Under the pieces are notes generated by a model. That model saw only the letters and a program-made list of their open reading frames with translations, was not told where the DNA came from and made no database searches. A stretch of DNA of 64,000 nt from Artemia franciscana (Eukaryota; Arthropoda; Branchiopoda; Anostraca; Artemiidae), in the NCBI RefSeq assembly GCF_032884065.1, contig NC_088871.1, positions 15,794,374-15,858,373 of the forward strand, in the 5' to 3' direction. Shown one piece after another: positions 58,399 through 64,000 of this stretch. The position numbers and the translations under genes are program-made. Each line of letters begins with the position of its first letter. The first letter of the stretch is position 1.

Positions 58399-58593
58399 CT
58401 TTGTATTTACAACGGGTAGTTCTCTATCTAGAAGTCTGACGACTGAATCTAAATTCTGGATGTGAGATGCTAAGAAAGCCTTAAAAGTTCCCCGAAGTCT
58501 AGCTCCTTGTGCTTGTCGATAACATAAGTAGTCATAAGCCCTTGTTCCATTCATATCACCCGTCATAGGCTTGTTCAAGGCAGCCATTCTTAA
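58399..58593 (-). CDS. Collagen XV/XVIII endostatin domain, first endostatin exon
   Basis: Acceptor TTCTCATTTTAG (AG at 58594-58595), then 65 codons: LRMAALNKPMTGDM, RAYDYLCYRQAQGARL, GTFKAFLASHIQNLDSVV and RELPVVNTK, then a GTAACA donor. It corresponds to the start of vertebrate endostatin (LVALN.P..G.M.G...D..C..QA...GL.GTFRAFLSS..QDL.SIV). The phase is 0 at both ends. The zinc-binding histidines at the N-terminus of human endostatin are not seen here. The collagenous and trimerisation parts must lie to the right (higher coordinates) or outside the window. Confidence 0.92.
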
Positions 58594-58699
58594 CTAAAAT
58601 GAGAATCAAACTTTTATAACTTTCGATCGCATGCATAACAATTTAACTATACAGCAAAACACAAAACAATAGTAGGGAAATCACGCATTTATCTTTGCA

Positions 58700-58865
58700 G
58701 CAAGGCCAGGATTTACCAATAGGCTCACTAGGCCCAGTCTTTAGTGTGCAAAATGCCAGGGGGCGTAATAAATTATCACCGAGCAATTTTTTCCTTAACG
58801 ACAAATGAACTGCGGTGATTTATCATCAAAGTGCCAGGTGCACTCCGCTGCCACGCTGCCTAGTC
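58700..58865 (+). repeat. Dispersed repeat, shared with 7955-8112
   Basis: GGATTTACCAATAGGCTCACTA, AATGCCAGGGGGCGTAAT, AAATTATCACCGAGC and AAAGTGCCAGGTGCACTCCG match the 7955-8112 copy in order and orientation. Confidence 0.75.
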
Positions 58866-59501
58866 ACAGAAAAGTGATTTTAAAATAACACCACAGTTCC
58901 GTGGTCACTCATAAACTGTCCCCAAAATTTTTGCAAAACCGGAGCGGCAGAAACGCTTGAGTCTAGAAGCGTCAAAGCTTTAAATCCGGCCCTGTTTGCA
59001 GCTCACAGTTTCCTATACTTAAAGGTGTATAATAATTAAAATTTGCCACCAATAATTTTTACAGATCCCCAGTTCATGGTTTAAGGAAAATGTACCATAT
59101 AAATAGTTTTTTTTTCTTCATAATTTCTTCTTTCTCTTGAAGCTTATTCCCTTTTTTTCTGTTGAGAATTTTCTTATGGTTTTTGAAGTTAGCTAGTTAT
59201 TAAGATAATATACTGACAGGTTAAAACAAAAAAGGTAATTTTTATTTCTGGAAAATGACTACTACAAGCCCTAATGCGCCAAATTTGCACTTTTGAGTGA
59301 CGAAACATAAGCAAAAAAGAACAAAACAAGCAAATATAAAAAGAAAACATAAGGCTAAAAAAAAGGAGAAGAGGTTGTGAAATGAAAATATTAGAAAAAC
59401 AATTCAAACTCACAGGATTAAATAGAATAAATCAAATAAATATAATTTCAAGTCTAAGACTTGTGTTTTTCAAGTTTTTTGTAACCCCCCCCCCCGAAAA
59501 A

Positions 59502-59645
59502 AAAACACAAAAGTCTTGGATACGGCCCTGGGGATTATATATCAAATTCTACTACCATCCTACCCTCGTCTCTTCCTTAGAACTAATTCTGTATTTATCT
59601 GAAGGCTTAATGAGAGTGGGATGTTTTGGTATTAAAATGTATGCT
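59502..59645. repeat. Left arm of a 1.2-kb inverted repeat
   Basis: AAAGTCTTGGATACGGCCCT, GGGGATT, a stretch through CCATCCTACCC and GTCTCTTCCTTAGAACTAAT, and GAGAGTGGGATGTTTTGG are complementary to 60597-60746. Confidence 0.75.
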
Positions 59646-60596
59646 TTGAGACATCTCCCTCCCTCTCTAACAACAAAACGATGATAGAACCTCATTTTAG
59701 AAGTTTAAAAGCATTATATGCAAATGTTTGAACTTGTAAAACAACAGGGCATTTACCTAAGACAGAGAAATTTTCTTCAATCTTAAATTTTTTTTGGCTT
59801 GTTAGGGAGGCGGGGATATAACTCAAAGTGTGTATTTTAAGGCCTAGCCAAAGTCCAAAAATTTAACTCCCTTGTCAATTCTTTTTCCTAGGCGGCAAGT
59901 CGGTCAAATACAAAGGTATCAGTTTTCTTCGTCGCTTCAACTAAACAAACATAGGAGGGTCGAACTTAAGGGGTTTCTCACTCAAAATTACGCTAAGGTG
60001 CAGGTTGTCCTTAGCAACTCTTCTTGTAATAATTTTATACAATATAATTTTTTATATATATTTATTAACCGGCAGTTTGATGTCTGCACGCTACTTATTC
60101 TCTAGACTCTATTTAAACACGTTACAACTAACTAGTACTTGACTGAATTGCTCCTGAACAATCCAAGTTTTTAGTCCCTTGGTGAAATTTATACATTCTC
60201 ACACGCTCCGATTACAGCTGAATCTAGTCTTTTGAGGGGAATCATTGATTTCAGAACACAAATATGTAAAGAATTTGAAGGGACTACCGCCAGGAACTAT
60301 ATATTATAGAAATAAGTTTCTGATTGTTGAATAGAAATATTTTGCTGTATTTTTTATACCCTACAACAACAATGTCAAGTATAGCAATCTAGAATGCAAA
60401 CCCGAAACATGTTTTATAATTATTTTGGAATTATAAAAAATGATTGTCGGCTTTAAGATTTGATTAGATCAAAATATTCAAAAATTTTTTTTATTTCTAT
60501 TGACATAAAAATCGCTTAAATCACTAATTCAGGAACGTCAGACAAACTCCAAATCTTTAACATGGGAGATACGGGAAGATTTCTTGAGAGTGCGTG

Positions 60597-60746
60597 CTGC
60601 CTTAATGTCAAAACATCCCAACTCTCATTGAATCTTCATATAAATATAGAATTAGTTTTTAATAAAGAGACAAGGGGAGGATGGAGGTAGAAATTGATGT
60701 TTAATCCCCAGGGCCGAATTCAGGACTTTTGTTTTTTCAGAAGGGA
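60597..60746. repeat. Right arm of a 1.2-kb inverted repeat
   Basis: AAAACATCCCAACTCTCATT, AGAATTAGTTTTTAATAAAG, GGGGAGGATGGAGG and AATCCCCAGGGCCGAATTC pair with the arm at 59502-59645. The interval (59646-60596) shows no recognised gene. Confidence 0.75.
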
Positions 60747-60839
60747 GGGGGGACAAAAGCTTTAAAAAACGCATCAAAATATAGAACTGATTTTTAATCC
60801 CTCTTGATTTCTAGGAATATTTCTGGTCTATGCTGTTAT

Positions 60840-61665
60840 TATGAAAATAAAGAGTAAAATTTAAACCCAAAATGAGCAGAATTTGTTCCGTATAAGAGGG
60901 GGGCTGCCCCTTCCTCAACCCCATCTCCACCTTATGGTCTTAGAAACTTCGGAGGATGCTCATTAGATGAGAAATTGAGGATTCTAGTCTTTTTTTAAGT
61001 CAAAAGTGATAGGAAACCAAGGTGCCGTGAGGGATATTTTCTAGGGAGGGGTGTTTTCTGCAGGGAAGGGGAGGTATTGCCGGGGGGTAAACAAATGGAC
61101 CTACGCAAACAATGGGTAAATTCGTAAATTAGAGCCCTTTCCCCAGGGCCTGTGAGGGGTCACATTATCCTCAAAGGCATAGTTATTGTACCTTTCAACT
61201 ATGCTAAACAAAATGGCTATCTCAAAATTTTAGAGCCTTCTCTCGATCTTCTAGGACCATCGGTTCGATACAGTTACTTAGGCAAAAAACGAAAGAAAAA
61301 ACAAATGAACAGTCATCCGTGATCTTTCTTCTAGAAAAAATTCAAAATTCCCCATTTTTGTACACAGGAGCTTAAAACACCAATTGTAGGGTTTTCTGAT
61401 ATGGTTTCTGATATCTGACAGTGTGGTTTTCACGATGGTGCGATGTGACGTTTTGGGAGTGTTTCCCACCTTTCTCAAAAATTGGGCAAGTTTTCTCAGG
61501 CCCGTAACTTTTGGTTGGTAAAATTTAGCTTAATGAACTTTCTGTATTTTGAATCAGCAGAAAAATTGGATTTTCTTTTGATGTTTTTTACTGTTATGAA
61601 AACTCTGTTTTTTAGAAGCCGCGTCGCTCCTTACCATTCGTTAGCACGTAACTGTTTGATTCTCG
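60840..61665 (+). repeat. Forward half of the foldback repeat (partial hairpin arm and long module)
   Basis: TTCCGTATAAGAGGGG and CTGCCCCTTCCTCAACC resemble one hairpin arm. The long module then follows: CTCAAAGGCATAGTTATTGT, CAAAATGGCTATCTCAAAAT, TCTAGGACCATCGG, GTAACTTTTGG and a GCGTCGCTCCTTACCATTCG end. Diverged, and with internal deletions relative to 3341-4095. Confidence 0.7.
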
Positions 61666-61954
61666 AGAATTCATCCATTCCTAAAGATATATGAATTAAT
61701 GTTCACTGGTAAATTTACGAGCATTTTCAATTCGTGTTTTCTCGGAGTGTTCTATCTCGGGGATACGACCGGAGAAGTATTTTGCGAGATTTGAGGAATT
61801 CTATGGTTATTAAAGTGGAGCACCTGTGTCTCTATTCAGGTACTGGGGACGTTGACCCTTCATTAATAATTAAAAAAAGAAAAGGAAAGCATACTTTATA
61901 ATCATAAAAAAAAACAAATGCAATGAAAAGATTATTGAAAAACCAGGAACTTAC

Positions 61955-61996
61955 CGGCATTTTTAAATCATAATCGTCCAGTTCTCCTGAATCAAG
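61955..61996 (-). CDS. Candidate upstream (hinge) exon of the collagen XV/XVIII gene
   Basis: A perfect CCG|GTAAGT donor (61949-61954) closes a frame reading LDSGELDDYDLKMP. The phase is 0, compatible with the exon starting at 58593. A possible acceptor (TTACAAGCAG) gives a 42-base exon. A longer version, open to about 62074, is also possible. The endostatin hinge is poorly conserved, so similarity cannot decide. This rests on splice signal, strand and phase only. Confidence 0.33.
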
Positions 61997-62079
61997 CTGC
62001 TTGTAATAATGGCAGTTCATTTCATTAGCGAAAAATAGCAGTTCAGAATATAACACAAAACTTTCTTTTTGCATAGGGG

Positions 62080-64000
62080 TTAGGGACTCAGCATATTCAG
62101 TTTAAACCATCTCAGTATGCTAGAAGTGCATCTGTTAGAACTAACCTCAGGTTATATCTTATGCAGATTTACCTAACAACGATAAAGACGGAACCAAGAA
62201 TATAGATATAAAAAACAAAAAACATTTTTCTTTTTTTGCCAAGTTTAACCATTTTTACCTCCGTATCCATTCTGTTTTTGAGAAGTATATCCAAGTAATA
62301 ATGAAAAACACAAAAAATGATTCTGGAGCTTAAAATGGAGGCTATTTGGCCAAGAGTTTTCCTTATTTGACAGAATTTGCAATAGCTAATCTCTGAGGTC
62401 AGCTGAACCTAGAATACAGGACGTAAGCCTAATGTAACATTTATTGCTATTGATTTGACTGGGCAGTCATTTCACCCATTCTTACTTTAGAAGAAATGTT
62501 ATGTCAATCCCTCGCCGTTTGAACTTAGTTTGAGACAATACAAGCAATACTAACTGGTGGCATTGGATTTGTGAGATATCTGGCAGCTTGAATTTACCAT
62601 ATTAAAAAGATAATATTTAAAATTTAGTATGGTGGGGGGGGGGGACGAGCAGGCATAGTTTTTTTCATTTCCATCATAAGCTAGCTCACTTATTCCAACA
62701 CTTGGATTTTTCTTTTCCCATTATTTGATGTTTTTACCAGAGTGGACTATTTTCCTTTAAAAAGTTTGAAAGAAACCGTGGAAAATTCTCATCCGTTTTT
62801 TATTGCTACTTTTTTAAGGCTAAAAGGTGTTTCTTACATGTCTTAACTTTCAAAACCACATACCTGGCAGCTAACACTGTCGTAACATGCCACAGTGGCT
62901 TCTTGAGAAACTCATTTTTTAGGTCCAACACTAGGTTAATAATAGCCTTTCTTTTCCCTTAATGCAGAGGGGATTTAAGGTTCTTTTCGTTCACCAGCGG
63001 GGATTTAGGGTTTGTTTCTTTTCTCCCAATTTGATTTAAAAGAATATGTTCTACGCCATTGATTCTTATTTTGCTGTTTAGAGGCTCTTGCGGTTGATTC
63101 ACAATGCCATCATGCTATTCATTTGGAAAATCAGTACCAAGGGGATGTATATTCTCCTTCGTTTGTCTCGTTATAATAAACTCTATAGAATTCGTCAAAA
63201 CATACTAGACGAAAAATATCTTCATCCGAATCCCATTAAATTTGTCTAATAAGGGCATCTTCATTGAAAATCCCAGAGAATTCATTGATTATTGTGAAAA
63301 CTTAAATTTTGACTGTTCACAGTGTCTTTCGAAACTGAAATTATTATGGTCATATAGAAGCTTACGCAGGGGGGAACCAGGTTCTTTTTGTATATGCGTC
63401 ATCTGGGTCATTTGCACGTGTCAGGTGGTTTAAAAACCATACAAAGGCGATGTACAAGAGTTATGCTTCTATATAGCTTTGTTATAAACTGATACTTTAT
63501 GTAGCTGTGATATGAAGCAATAAAAAGTTTGGCATTTTGTAGTGTAAGCTCATACTTCCTGTAGCACCTCTTAGGAAATGGTGTGGTTCTATAGCGTGGA
63601 GAATCAGACATAGAAAACCTACTTGGAACCGATGTATTATGCAGCATTTATAGAAGGTAATAGCTTCTAATTTATTTCCAAGACAGTTGCTTTTTCTTTT
63701 CAAAACGTATATTTATACTTCCGGTTACAGCGGGCTTTGACTCTCTATTTACTAGATTAAAGCTATCACTGTAACCATGATTTGTGCCACTCGATGTAAG
63801 TTAAAGTTAGAAATACGACATAAGAAAATCTCATATATGGCTTACGGGAGTTTATCCCCTCAAAAGCGTCCTTTCATATTTTTTCGTTAGTGTACATTTA
63901 TTTGTATTTTTTAATATTTTTTATTCCAACTTTGAATGACTGTATGTGTTGGTAATAATTGAATAAATAAGGTAACATGGATGAAACTTACTTTTTCACA
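62080..64000. other. No recognised gene
   Basis: AT-rich sequence with a G run at 62632-62643. The collagen gene's upstream exons could lie here on the minus strand, but no Gly-X-Y stretch or trimerisation-domain match is visible. A plus-strand open frame at 63242-63433 has no recognised domain. Confidence 0.45.

Noticed and set aside
61832-62074. The whole 80-codon minus-strand open frame as a membrane protein
   Set aside because: Its hydrophobic second half lies beyond a perfect GTAAGT donor and is therefore probably intron. Only the part before the donor is kept as a candidate exon.

Overview
This is an AT-rich eukaryotic window. It is dominated by transposable elements, with a few genuine host exons between them. 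Two host genes point to an arthropod: an arthropod-type DM4/DM12-like secreted protein, and a collagen XV/XVIII (multiplexin) endostatin domain. The repeat style (long TA microsatellites and foldback repeats built on GTAAGGAGCGAC) resembles brine shrimp (Artemia) genomic sequence as I remember it. I cannot verify that here, so the species is a guess.

Layout. At 1-6.1 kb, three exons of a minus-strand DM4/DM12-like gene have introns filled with a LINE scrap and a 1.6-kb modular foldback repeat. At 7-10.7 kb there is a TA microsatellite, an inverted copy of the modular repeat and a forward copy of its long module. At 10.7-15.2 kb lie two head-to-tail copies of an RTE/CFDP2-like non-LTR retrotransposon; the first is interrupted by a 3' fragment of another LINE. 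At 15.2-19.3 kb there are two decayed long-period tandem arrays. At 20.6-29 kb two further copies of the modular repeat face each other, and the first is split by an end-to-end Helitron (21109-25958) with decayed Rep and helicase. At 31.5-34.7 kb there is an intronless 881-codon ubinuclein-like gene (HIRA/H3.3 chaperone subunit) with five internal repeats and a tandemly duplicated 3' end. At 35.5-38.3 kb lies a non-autonomous Helitron with a duplicated 5' end and two 3' hairpins. At 39.4-49.2 kb there are LINE scraps, a 2-kb array of about 125-bp units, a foldback palindrome broken by a younger insertion, tRNA-derived SINEs and a 253-bp tandem duplication. At 49.7-58.6 kb are the last three coding exons of a collagen XV/XVIII gene on the minus strand. 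Their introns hold a complete hAT transposon (51503-54237, 8-bp target duplication) and LINE relics. From 58.6 to 64 kb there are further repeats, a possible upstream collagen exon, and otherwise unassigned sequence.

The host genes show no operon-like relation to each other. What links the window is repeated insertion of elements into introns and into other elements, so relative insertion ages can often be read directly.
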